In this document: in pieces, positions 42,734 to 53,557 of the stretch | How positions within the stretch are numbered: position 1 is the first letter of the stretch | How the letters are laid out: each line of letters begins with the position of its first letter | Assembly (NCBI RefSeq): GCF_032362555.1 | Contig: NC_083526.1 | Location: forward strand, 3,740,001 to 3,804,000 | DNA: 64,000 nt | Reading direction: 5' to 3' | From: Amyelois transitella | Taxonomy: Eukaryota > Arthropoda > Insecta > Lepidoptera > Pyralidae | The notes under the pieces: model-generated | Databases searched by the model: none | Seen by the model: the letters and a program-made list of their open reading frames with translations, nothing else | Told to the model about the DNA's origin: nothing | Translations under genes and position numbers: made by a program

Positions 42734-43680
42734 CAATCATAGGGTTGACCCTCAGTTACTCGAGAGTAAAATAATATGCGTACATATTCATTTATTATGC
42801 ATACATATTCGTATCTTCGTTCATGCAGATGGATTCAGTGTTTTTGACGTGAAAGACGGACGGACTAGGAATTTACAAACAAATTTAGTAATATCAATAC
42901 AAATGAAATACTTTTTAGAAATCAACACATTCCTAAGAAGTCATTTGATAAAACCTCTTATATAAGTAAATAATAGTCATTCCGTTATATTACTTAGCGT
43001 TTCCATAAAAGTGCCTAGCTTGTATGCCGAGTGGCTCATCTAAAAATAGAAATAAAAGCGACACACGTCTGTTCGCAAGCTCCCATTCGCAATCACGACA
43101 CATTTTCCCAGATTATAGTACCTCGGCTTAGAATTCATTTACCAAAGAAAAAAAGACATAATAACGTGAATCTTACGTGTCGTGTCAGATTTGTAAATGA
43201 ACACATATTAACGTTGGTATATTCATAGCATCGAGTCAAGAAATACCTTCCTAGGTTTCGTGAATTTTCGCTCCTGGGAAAGGTCTCCATTAGGTATTTT
43301 CTTTTCTACTCGTCTTCATCCTGAACCACATTATATATACTTAGACCTGGTACACCTTCGACCAATCGAGTCTAAAGGAGGTTATTGTATTAATTTTGAT
43401 GATTTTCTGTGTTGAATTTTTATCTATTGATACTTACATATGTCTAGATTCATGACCTATGATCTATTCTCCAGGTTACTAAGTAAACATAAGACTTATT
43501 TGGCTTTTGGAATGTACAATCTTGTTTATTTTATCTTTGGTTTATGGCCTTCATGCGCAATATGAGTTTTATGGCCTTGTCATAGTAACATTGTCGTAAA
43601 TGTTATTATATAACAAGAGTAGATATAGGAATTATGTTAGCCTCACATCTTTAATAAAGATATTTATATTACTCTTAATC
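42734..43680. other. Intergenic, no gene seen
   Basis: AT-rich sequence with short shadow frames only. No motif was recognised. Confidence 0.5.
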
Positions 43681-43790
43681 ATACATATAAACACGTATTT
43701 ATACTTTGCGGTGTAGACAGAGCGAAAGCTAAAAGGCCTCGTTCAGCTGTCAATCATTGGCATAAATACGAAGCAATTTTCTCGATTATG
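43681..43790 (+). repeat. Repeat family A, 5' part, diverged
   Basis: A CATACATATAAACACG start, then GGTGTAGACAGAGC and CTCGTTCAGCTG. Confidence 0.55.
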
Positions 43791-44209
43791 TCTTCCTGGG
43801 TCAACTTATGCCCCCAGTCTAGGAGTGGGTAAATTAGGTATTATCGTGACTCAGGAGACCACCAGTCTGGATCATGGTTGTACTAGCTGATAGTGCTTTA
43901 TTCTCTTAGATAAAAGGAGTTGTCCTATTTAATAGGTAAATTACCGAAAACCACATGCCATAATATTAATTATCTTTAAGATCATGCTGGTTATAGGTAA
44001 AACGAAGAAAACACATAGTGTGTGTTGTATGCTATCCATTCCCGTCAGACTGTAAAATGCAATCTAGGGAGAGAATTATTAACTTAGAATTGTCTTTTTA
44101 AAGTTTTTGAATTCATTATCTACAAGCAAACTACTTTTGTATTTAAGTAAGTATACATACATACATATTTAAAATCACGCCTCTTTCCTGGAGGGGTAGG
44201 CAGAGACTA

Positions 44210-45528
44210 AGGTACCCGCGGGTATCAAGGCCTAGCTATTATTATTAATCAGTCATGTACTTAAATTACTACAAAGTTTAAACAAAAAATAGCTTCTCTA
44301 GCTTAAAACCAAAACAATATATAACTTTTTTTAAAACGCAATCTGTAGGCTTTATTATACTAGGGTAGGATAAAAAGGCCTATACTTTAAACTATTCAAA
44401 AATCAACTTATACTACGTAAATTGGTATTCTTGAGATCAATAATCGTTAACATAAAGCAATAGGAAGCAAACTATTCTTAGAAAAATAAATTGTCCTTAT
44501 TCGCATCCATTAGGACATTGAAAATCATCAGCATCTTCTGCAGTCAAACCGATACACTCTTCGTGGTACCACTTGGAGCATCGCGAGCATTGCATCGTCC
44601 ATTCTATCTTCTTTGCAGGCATGACAGTACCAACTCACTTGTTTTTGTGATTTATCTTTAACGGAAGTAGACTTTCTTGCAGATACAGTTTTAGCTTTCT
44701 TAGGATTTAAAGTCTTTTTAAACTTCCTTTTTTCTTTTCTACCTTTAAAGTTTTCGTCTTGTTTATTTTTCTTACTTTTGTTACCTTTCACTGCTTTACT
44801 ATTTATTTTCTCTTGATTATATTTGTCCCAAACTTTTCTTTAAACTTCCCGATTGCAGATGATTTCTGATTGTTCTTCTAGGAACCTTATATCTCTCTAC
44901 AGCCTTATACGTACTCAAAGTTCCTCTTTGTACCGCTCTAACAGCAGATGCTATTAGATCGTCTTCTGACCACAATGCCCGTTTGGGAGGCATCGTGACC
45001 GTAAGCACTGAAAACAATGATAAATAAATTGAAAATGTATAAATACGTACATAACACCCACCAACAAACATCATAAAAACACGCTTCTACTTATATAGCA
45101 GTTAAAAATAATAATAAGGTCTATAGTTAAATTTTATAGGTCTTAATATCCGCCAATCACGTGTTTACAGAAAAAATAAAAATATAATAAAATTTTCACA
45201 ACTACAAGTCCTTTAATACGGTAACCTAAGAACAAGCATACATTAATTAACGGACATTAAATAATGGTTAGTAAATATGATATTTTGAAAATAACTTACG
45301 TTTTATTGGAATACATTTTTATAATTCGTGCCGCGTGACCGTCACCGCTGAATGTTTTCGACGACACTGGCGGGGGAAGAAGTGCAAGCGTTCGTCCGCT
45401 ATTTCGCAGCGACTTGTATACGCTCTGAGCTTTTGTGAGTGTAACCTTGATCGTCGATTACTGTATTTTGTGCGTTTTTTGTTCCTTAGGCCTTATTGCC
45501 CGACAGGCCTAAATACCCGCGGGTACCT
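44210..45528 (-). mobile_element. Deleted pogo-like (Tc1/mariner superfamily) transposon
   Basis: A 1,319 bp element with inverted ends starting AGGTACCCGCGGGTAT on both sides, about 24 bp with two mismatches. It is flanked by TA at 44208-44209 and 45529-45530. TA duplication fits the Tc1/mariner/pogo superfamily. It carries only the N-terminal and C-terminal parts of its transposase gene. Confidence 0.9.
44497..44993 (-). pseudogene. pogo-type transposase remnant: psq HTH and PHD finger, DDE domain missing
   Basis: From the ATG at 44993 the frame reads MPPKRALWSEDD and a pipsqueak-type helix-turn-helix (YKAVERYKVPRRTIRNHL), and stops at 44817. Downstream is a lysine-rich linker, then WYCHACKED and, in another frame, MQCSRCSKWYHEECIGL ending PNGCE-stop (44497), a PHD-finger pattern. 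The DDE catalytic core normally between them (several hundred codons) is absent, and the PHD part spans two frames. A 5' UTR intron is likely: donor AAAAC/GTAAGT near 45302, acceptor TTTTCAG near 45012. A non-autonomous derivative with no expected transposase activity. Confidence 0.75.
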
Positions 45529-46265
45529 TACATCTTTTCACTTGCCACGATCTCTGCATACTTCCTTCGCTTCATCCACATTCATAACTCTCTTCATGCA
45601 AGCTCGGCGGTTTCAGTATATATAAGTATAGAAGTTTGGATTAGAACGGGTTCTTAATCCTCAATATAACGTATTCACGACGATATCATGTATGATGCCC
45701 CCCTTGTTTGCCCCCCCTCGTCCATCAGGCGGCGGTCATATGTGGCACGTGCCGGCTGCCCGCTTATTACATATTATTACACTGGAATATTGCATGACTA
45801 ACAATTTGATTCCATCGCTATCTTAGTGATTTTCTAATAGTGCATGTATATTTCAGAGGTAAGATTCAGTTATTTTTAACAAAAGCATTGCAAGTGAAAT
45901 GTGCTCTAAAGATTTTCAAAGTTTTACAAAGAAACAGTTTCAAGAACAGACTTGACAAATATTTATAAACTTTAAAATTTTGCTAATGGAGTGCAGAAAT
46001 TATCACATATTTTATTTTCTTAATAAGTAAGCATTACCTAAAAGTCAACCTTTAGAAAATGGAAACTGATGAGCGTGTCAATTTGAGATAGAATGTACGT
46101 AACTATCAAAAACATAGATTACTTACTTATAACGAACACGTTATTTAATACTTGCAGAATAAAAAAGGAAATCCTTGATACCATTTATTCGGACTATCGA
46201 TTAGATCTTATAAAGTGTCGCAAGTAACCCAATTTATTGCTGTACCCTACTTCTAGTAGGGTCAC

Positions 46266-46371
46266 TTACGCCTTCTTTTTTCTTTTTTTATTTGCCTTCC
46301 ACCAGACTTTCGGTAATTCTGCCAATGCCATGACTTGAAGAGACACGAAGTTACGGAATTGGGCCATGGTT
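46266..46371 (-). other. Possible orphan 5' coding exon
   Basis: On the minus strand a good acceptor (CTTCTTTCAG) is followed by ATCGTATAACC, then ATG with strong context (ACCATGG), MAQFRNFVSLQVMALAEL and a lysine-rich end at a GC/GTAAGT donor. No downstream exon was recognised between here and LYAR. It may belong to a gene with distant exons, a non-coding transcript, or chance. Confidence 0.3.
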
Positions 46372-46774
46372 ATACGATCTGAAAGAAGAAGGTAAACAAC
46401 TGTACAAACACAAAAAGACAAACACAACAAGTAAGTAGGTATTGTTAGTAAAAGAGAAAATAATAATAATGCAGCCATCTCTCTTTAGAACAAATGGTAC
46501 TCTTCATGTTGGCTTTGGCCCCATGAACGCCTCCCAAATGCCCGGGCTCCCATGGGCTATAGCATATTATTAATGTACCAACATAATGTGTAGTGAGTGT
46601 GTAGTGTGCATGTTACCCTCACGCCTTAAAAATATTCCGACCCATGTGCTATCAGTTCAGTCACAGATTACCCCCAATAGATCTTTCAAGTCTTCTTCGC
46701 ATTGAGAGTCAGGTTCGAGAGTCAGTGGTTCAGGTAATCAGTGGGTGCTTTTAATGGCTGAGAAACATGACACA

Positions 46775-46925
46775 TACATACCTACATAAATATAATCACG
46801 TCGTTATCCAGTACGGGGTCGACAGAGGCTACAGCCATGACGAAAGATCACGTTCAGCCGTATGACTCAAAGATGGAATACTCACTATTCATATAGTGAC
46901 AGCTACTTAGGATTCTTCTTTATCA
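46775..46925 (+). repeat. Repeat family A copy
   Basis: ACATACATACCTACA tail, then AATCACGTCGTTATCC and TACGGGGTCGACAGAG, and on through the middle. Confidence 0.65.
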
Positions 46926-47166
46926 CCTTAAAAAAGAATCCTTAGTTATAGACTTTCCTCTGATTGGCTTAGCTTTATCGAATTAGGTCCAGGTTTGTCT
47001 TATTTTATTGCCCTATGCGTCACAGGCTAGAGGCTGTCAAATAAACCAGGTCCAGTTGTCGATAATCGCCAAGTTATTCCAATAAATTAGATTCGATAGC
47101 GCTCCGCGATGACTTTATTGGTTTACTTTGAGATTTATGGCGTCAAGTGTTCGAGAAAGTATATAT

Positions 47167-47330
47167 ATACATACATATAATCACGTCTTTACCCCTTACG
47201 GGGTAGACAGAGCCAACAGTCTTGCAAAGACTGAAAGGCTACGTTCCGCTGTATGACTTTACGAGATTCAAGTAGAGACAGGTTGCTAGCCCAAAAGAAG
47301 AATCCTAAGTTTACTAGCCTATCCCTTCTT
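47167..47330 (+). repeat. Repeat family A copy
   Basis: ATACATACATATAATCACGT, GGGGTAGACAGAGCCAACAG and GACAGGTTGCTAGCCC, then AAGAAGAATCC. It is followed at once by family D. Confidence 0.7.
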
Positions 47331-47660
47331 TTTTCTCCTGGCATTTCTCCAGGTTACATCCAGCGTTGCCGAACTATCAATAGTTTTAGTATCGATAGTT
47401 GACCTCGAAAATCTACCCTATCGACAGTAACTTCGATAGTAATCCTATCGATAGTAACTTCGATCACAAATATCGATAGTTAGTTGCAATAGTATATAGC
47501 CACTATCGATACTATTGTTTTAATCAACTATCGTGATGGGCAACACTAGTTCGATCCTCAACTTTCTGGAGACGACCTTTGGTGAGTCAGGTTAATACGA
47601 TACAACTCCCATCTGACATTCGTAAACTTTGCAGGGGAACTTAACCCATAGCGGTTAATG
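47325..47660 (+). repeat. Repeat family D interrupted by a MITE
   Basis: Left part TTTCTCCTGGC to GGTTACATC (47360). Right part from 47557, CTCAACTTTCTGGAGACGAC through GGTGAGTCAGGTT to TTTGCAGGGGAAC. The two parts join as a normal family D unit. Confidence 0.7.
47361..47548. mobile_element. 188 bp hAT-like MITE rich in TATCGATA
   Basis: Ends CAGCGTTGCC and GGCAACACTA, with an imperfect 8 bp duplication GTTACATC / GTTCGATC (6 of 8). The interior holds repeated ACTATCGATAGT-type words in both orientations. It is inserted in family D. No coding capacity. Confidence 0.7.
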
Positions 47661-47699
47661 GTAAAACTGTAGTAGATGAATAGGCCTATACCCGTCGCT

Positions 47700-48170
47700 T
47701 TTACTTAATCCATGGGAAAGAAATATAGTACAAGAGAGTACCGGGCACTATACGACACTATTACCCCTACAGTGTTGCCAACACAAGTGCTATTTCGAGA
47801 TATTTAGAAGGAAGTTCGGCCTTGAAGGTATTGTAACGATGGCTCTTCAGTTTTTAGCGTTACATCCCTCTTGAGTTTGCTTTGAATAGCCTACAGTTTC
47901 AAGAGGATTTTCGAAGAAAATCTTCTTATCGTGCCGAAAGAGAAGACGGAATTAAACATCCCTTTATTATGTATATAAAAAAAAGGTAAGTTGTATATAG
48001 TTAGTATGAATATGTACCATGCGCTATTACCTACTTACATAAAATTAAAAAAAGACTCAATAATTTTGTATTTTACAAACATACAAAACGTAGACTTAGT
48101 TTTTTAAAATTATTCTTACAAGAAATATACAAATATTTATATATATATTATATCATTCTCAAGATAAAAT
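47700..48170. other. Intergenic, no gene seen
   Basis: Contains CAGTGTTGCCAACAC at about 47771, which resembles a hAT terminus, but no partner end was found. Confidence 0.4.
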
Positions 48171-48174
48171 CATT

Positions 48175-48250
48175 GGCCTTCGACTGTTGGCCCTGTCTAT
48201 CCCGCAAGGGATAAAGACGTGACTATATTTATGTATGTATGTATGTATCA
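48175..48250 (-). repeat. Repeat family A end fragment
   Basis: CTGTTGGCCCTGTCTATCCC, then GGGATAAAGACGTGACTATA and a (TGTA)n tail. Confidence 0.7.
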
Positions 48251-48909
48251 CTTCCAGAACTAGCTTTCAGCTGTGATTTCGTTAGCTTTTTAATTGTAGT
48301 CTATGTATTTCAAGGATTGTATCTGTTGTAAAGTTTCATACATTAAAAAAGTTTCACTTGTAGTTTCCGTAAACACGGGAATTCCAAAATATCTTACCTT
48401 CTTTTGCTCAGCGCTTCGAAACATATTATTAAAGAAAAACAAAGCTTCTATAAATTACAGCCATCTGAAAGCATGTCTTTACTAATGTTATACCTTTATT
48501 CACAGAGTCTTGAAAAACACTTGAAGATAAAACAACTCTTATACTTATATCAATTCGCGTAAACAAATCTCAAGCAAACATTTTCTTATAAATCCGAGAA
48601 AATCCGCAAGTGATTTTAATGTTCTCAAAGAGGTTTCAACGTTAATTCGATTTATCTGAAGACTTTAAGTACTTTTTAGAGTAAAAATATACAATTTATG
48701 TATCTAAAATAAAATATAAAATAAATTGTATTAAATTTATGACTAGCTTTTTCCCGTTTAAATATTCTTATTTTAATTTATTTGAAAGTACTTTACCGTT
48801 TTTACTTTATATTTAAACATAAAATCTGGCTATAATAATTATTATTGTCATTAGACAATTTTTAAAGACACGGCTAGTCAAATTCTTATTATTTTTTTCA
48901 AATGTATAT

Positions 48910-49170
48910 TATATCTTAGGCTTATAAACTTAGGATTCCTCTTTTAGGCGATGGGCTAGCAACCTGTCACTATTTGAATCTCGGTTCTATCATTAAGCCA
49001 AATAGCTGAACGTGGCCATTCAGTCTTTTCAAGACTGTTGGCTCTGTCTACCCCGCAAGGGATATAGACGTGATCATATGTATGTATGTATGTATATTAT
49101 ATCGCTTTCAGTCTTTTCGAGACTGTTTGCTCTGCCTACCTCACAAGGATTGAGACATGGTATGTATGTA
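48910..49170 (-). repeat. Two adjacent repeat family A copies
   Basis: A long reverse copy (48910 to about 49095) ends in a (TGTA)n tail and abuts a second, shorter end fragment (about 49100-49170). Confidence 0.75.
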
Positions 49171-49724
49171 AAATGGTAATTATTTTTTCTACGTTAACGA
49201 CACATTTATATATAGGTACCTTCAGAACAGCGACCCTGTTTCTCCCGATCATCGTTCATATGACAAACAGGATTACTTGGACAGAAACATTGGTCCTCAA
49301 CTAAATACGACACAGTATGCCCAATCAGCCGACACACGCTTATCCTCATTTATCATCCTGTCAATATCTTCTGCTTACTTAGATATAAATATCTATAAAT
49401 AGGCTTATTATTTTAACAATTATGATAAAAGTAACATACATTTCAGAATATATAAAAATAAATGATTCTATTAAAGTTTAAATTACATTTGTTGCCCAAC
49501 GTCGGTATGTCAAAATGTATTTTTCACCAAGTTTCATAATAGTTTATCAAATATAGAAAATTTCACCACCTTTGAAGTATTTACATTGAAACAGAAAAAT
49601 GATCAGCATTGGTTTACAATAATCGTAGACAAAGTTATCGCGTAATAAATATAAAAGACAAACAGTCGAGCCTCGTTTTAATGTGGATTGAAAGAAGAAT
49701 GACCAACATCTCTCTTATCTCTAT

Positions 49725-49850
49725 ATGTATCTATATATATAAAATGAAGCCTCTTTCCCGTAGGGGTAGTCAGAGAGAGAACATATCTTTCCACTTGCCA
49801 CGATCTCTGCATATCTCTTTCGCTTTATCCAAATTCATATGTATGTGAAG
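49725..49850 (+). repeat. Repeat family B copy
   Basis: Spans AAGCCTCTTTCCCGTAGGGG to CGCTTTATCCAAATTCATAT. Confidence 0.7.
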
Positions 49851-50069
49851 TTATAAGGGTGGGAAAACCGTAGAATGTAACTAGAGATAGAATTAAAAGC
49901 AAGTAAGTACTTAAGTACAATAAAATCTAACCTCGCTTTGAAATTATACGAGTAATGGCTAATATTGCTTGGAATATTTTGTAGGAGCCTGATGTAAATC
50001 GAGTTTACGGCTTGGCGGTAAGGAAGCGATTACACTGTGCATGTTTTGATCTAGTATATTTTCTAAAAA

Positions 50070-50210
50070 TACATACAGACACGTCTATATCCCCTGCGGG
50101 GTAGACAGAGCCAACAGTTCTATAAAGACTGATGGAAGAAGGTCGGCTGTTTGGCTTAATGATAGAATTGAGATTCAAATAGTGACAGGTTGCTAGCTCA
50201 TCGCCTAAAA
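50070..50210 (+). repeat. Repeat family A copy
   Basis: CACGTCTATATCCCCTGCGG through GTGACAGGTTGCTAGCTCAT and CGCCTAAAAA. Confidence 0.75.
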
Positions 50211-50709
50211 ATACATAGATACCTATAGAAAGTTAAAAAGCCTTTTCCTTAATTGAGTTTTATCGTCTGTGCGGGAAGTAATGTAGTTGTCACAAATAAA
50301 GATTTTTTTTTCTACCAGACCAGCAAGAAAGTTATTTTACATTGTTCAAATAATTACTTTTGCTGTAACTTTGTCCGTCCTCCTTTTTTGCTTGTCTCGA
50401 AAAAGCCCAAAGGTATTCGCGGTGTCGTCTAATGTAACAACTTTAGTCTACATTTACGTTATCCCAAATGTATCATAAGGTTGCTACGTGTTGTCTCAAA
50501 TGTGGGTTTCTTAGAAATTCATCTACGAGTAATTTGAGCTTCGTTAGAAACTTAATACCTAAAGGGACATAATATTATCAGTATTCCTTTGATGTCTATA
50601 ATATTGTTTTGAATTGAAATTCTATCTTTCGGCACAGCATATTTATAAGTTGCATGTGATTTGTCTTCTAACGACCGCGACCGATCAATGAACTCTTTTC
50701 TGAGTTATT

Positions 50710-50975
50710 TTACAGTGGCTTTTACCCGCGGCTTCACACGGGAATTTAGTACTACCTTCATAACAGGTTTTCCCCAAATGCCATAGGAATAGTATTTATC
50801 TTATCTCTTTCAAGGTTGGTTCCCCTGCAAATATTGTGAAGATCAGACGGGAGTCGCTTCGTGAAATTAAACAACCTGCCACCTCATCTAGGATCATGGT
50901 CAAAAGGTCACTTTGAACTCCTCTCCATAGAGATGAGGATGTGACTGGGACTAAGAAGGAAAGAAGATATAAAAG
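50710..50975 (-). repeat. Repeat tail plus repeat family D, both reversed
   Basis: TTTTACCCGCGGCTTCACAC is a reversed copy of the tail seen at 42250. From about 50810, TTCCCCTGCAAATATTG, ATCATGGTCAAAAGG and CTCCTCTCCATAG show a reversed family D. Confidence 0.55.
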
Positions 50976-50999
50976 CGAATGGACTGAGTTAGACCCGAA

Positions 51000-52950
51000 T
51001 CTTAGATCAAGTAGGTAATTTTGTGTTGTGGAATACTCAAAAATACTTAATTTAGTAAAAAATACGTATATAGATAAACATTAACATTCCATCAGGGCTT
51101 ATATAAGTGTTAATTATATTATATTAAAAGATCCCAAAGATCTCGGAGAGCTTCTCAAATTTTTAATTGGTAAAGTTACACCTTGACAAAGCAGAGACTC
51201 GAAAAAAGCAATCAAGTATTTCTAAATACCTTTTTTCCCCTCCTTTTCTTATTATTTTACTTTGCTTGTTCAAAATACAATTAAAAGTGTTCCGTCCAAT
51301 ACAAATGGGATGATTCAAAAAGTTGTATAGTAGTGATAAAAATTTCAGCGCAACCGAAGTTTAAGAAAAACTTGAACGATTCACAAGATTCTTATTTATT
51401 TAGTTTGCTTCATCCACCAATGTTTTTCAAGCTCGTCGGTTTATCTTGACCTCGTTTGACCAGAATGTCTCCGATATGAGAATGGTACGTTCGGCTCTTT
51501 TCCTTCTAATGTTATAGAAAAGTTAGCAATAAAGTGGAAGTAATCATATCTCTGTAGTACGGCGGGGCAAAAAAAAAACATAGTGTGGTTTCTATTCCCG
51601 CACATATTTTAATCAATCAAGGGAAAGTATATAAACCTGGGATAATTCTTTAAGGTGATTTTCTTGCAACCTATCTCTGAATCTCAACCCATCGTGAAAT
51701 AAACGTGGCCTTTGAGACTTATGTTTATGCTTATGTATAAAAAAATTACAGTTTGAACAAAGCCTTATTGGTCGGCCGGCAGTAAAACCCGGAGATCCAA
51801 GATACGCTGTTGGATTCGTTTTCTACTTTGTTAGTTTTTATAATGTTTCCGTGAACACCACTTTATTCCGCCGCCATTTTTAATTTTCAGTCAAAACAAA
51901 ATTTAAAGGTTTTTTGTTTTTCGAGTAAATGACAATATTCTAAAAATCGTCCTACTATCCACACATTAGTCATACTGTCTTTTTAATTAATATTCTTAAG
52001 AAATCAACAGCACTTGAACTATTACAATAAAACACAAAAAGTAAACTTAATGCTATTAGAGAATTACTTATTTTAAAAAATCTCATGATAACGCACCTAT
52101 CTGCAGTGAATTAAAACATTTATTTAGATTTGCATGATATGAACAAGACTATGAATATTGACATGATTGTCGTTTCAAAAAGGGTACAAGGTATCACTCA
52201 ATGCTGTGAAACCACTTCAAATTATTAAAGTACTTACTACCGCTACTTTATGCGCAACTGTAAGAAGTGGCGGAAGGCGGAACAAACTACACAGCAAATG
52301 AAATATGAATTGTAGCTTGATCCTTAAAAGGTCTCTTTAAGTGTTTGTAAATTAATTAACAACTGAAAGTAATTTGACTAATGGAACTGTTTACGATATT
52401 TTCTTTTGAGGAATCTTATCGTGTTTCGTGTCTAATGTAATAAAGAGGGAGCTTTTTATAATTTAATTTGAGAATTGCTTAAGATGTATTTACGAGAGTA
52501 TTGCCATGACTAGAGGTAAAGAATTACTTTTTTAAAGTGGTCATGTATTGATGATTTGTTTAGATATAAGTACCTACATAATTGAATTGATCATGGCTGG
52601 ACGTCGCGAAAGAGGATATACGAGTCAATGGACTGAAATCCGAGGACGCCGAAAACCGAACCAAGTGGAGAGTGAAAAGTCGGAAGGCGGACCCTGGGTA
52701 CCCGAAGCACTTCTGTGGAGGGTGCAACCGAGAAGGATGAGATGAGAGAGATGGTACTATGCCAATACGTTGTCGTCATTCTAGTACATTTCTTCTTAGT
52801 ACTTAGATAACACAACACTTTATTTTTGTGCAGTCGTGTAATAAGTATGTACTCACATAGATGTTATCATAGCGTGTTTCTCTAAGATGCTCGTAAGTTA
52901 TTCATAGATTAGCATTTTCATCTCCGTGGTAAATGACGACCCGACTCACA
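51000..52950. other. Intergenic, mostly no recognisable feature
   Basis: AT-rich. A diverged reverse family A copy lies around 51625-51740. A short GC-rich frame at 52590-52745 has no recognisable similarity and is not called. Confidence 0.45.
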
Positions 52951-52952
52951 CA

Positions 52953-53447
52953 CACTATGCCAACTCTCTTCGATGAAAAGGCGCTAAATTGGTGCCAAAA
53001 AGCGCCAAAAAGCGCGTAAAACATGCGACAAAGATCAATTTCAAGTATTGACGGACAATAAAAGACGATTTGACGTTGAAGTTTTGACGAGCAATGAAAT
53101 AGGTACGAATTTCTATCATTAAGCCTAACAGCTAAACGTGGCCTATCAGTCTTTTAAAACTGCTGACACTGTCTACCCCATAAGGGAATACGTATAGTCG
53201 TAATTCTATGAATGAAAGAATGAATAAATAAAAGACGTCGTCCGTCAAGTGTATAAAATTTGTATTAATTTGAGTAAAGCCTTATTTTTCAACGACTCTT
53301 TAGGTTTTTCAAGCTTATTCCGTTTATTATCTTAAACCCTAAAAAATCGGTGGATTACTGAAAACAGACGCTAGGCTTTCGAACTTTGGGCGCTGATATG
53401 TTCAAAAATGTTAATTTAGCGCCGTAAGCGCTATGTTGGCAACACTG
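52953..53447. mobile_element. Possible MITE with GGCGCTAAATT subterminal repeats
   Basis: The right end GGCAACACTG and left CACTATGCCAAC form loose inverted ends. GGCGCTAAATT near 52980 is inverted as AATTTAGCGCC near 53413. The flanking 8 bp match only 5 of 8. A reversed family A copy (53110-53225) is nested inside. Confidence 0.4.
53110..53225 (-). repeat. Repeat family A fragment
   Basis: TTCTATCATTAAGCCTAACA, CAGTCTTTTAAAACTGC and CTGTCTACCCCATAAGGGA. Confidence 0.65.
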
Positions 53448-53557
53448 ATTACACGATGTATGTATAACACTGTGTCAAGTCAAATGTGTAGTGGGCGTGT
53501 AAGCTATTTCTGGAGAAGAAAACAATCTTGTTGGTGTAGGTACTATCAAAACTAAAG

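Larger units (their letters stand above)
44150..45615 (+). repeat. Repeat family B split by a pogo-like element
   Basis: The left half (about 44150-44209) ends GGCAGAGACTA. The right half (45529 to about 45615) begins TACATCTTTTCACTTGCCAC and runs through CTCTTCATGCAAGCTCGG. Together they make a normal family B unit with TA duplicated at the insertion point. Confidence 0.9.

Noticed and set aside
47771-47785. Isolated hAT-like terminus CAGTGTTGCCAACAC
   Set aside because: No matching opposite end or duplication found nearby.
52548-52818. Frames of 65-75 aa in a GC-richer patch
   Set aside because: No recognisable domain or splice context; probably repeat-derived.
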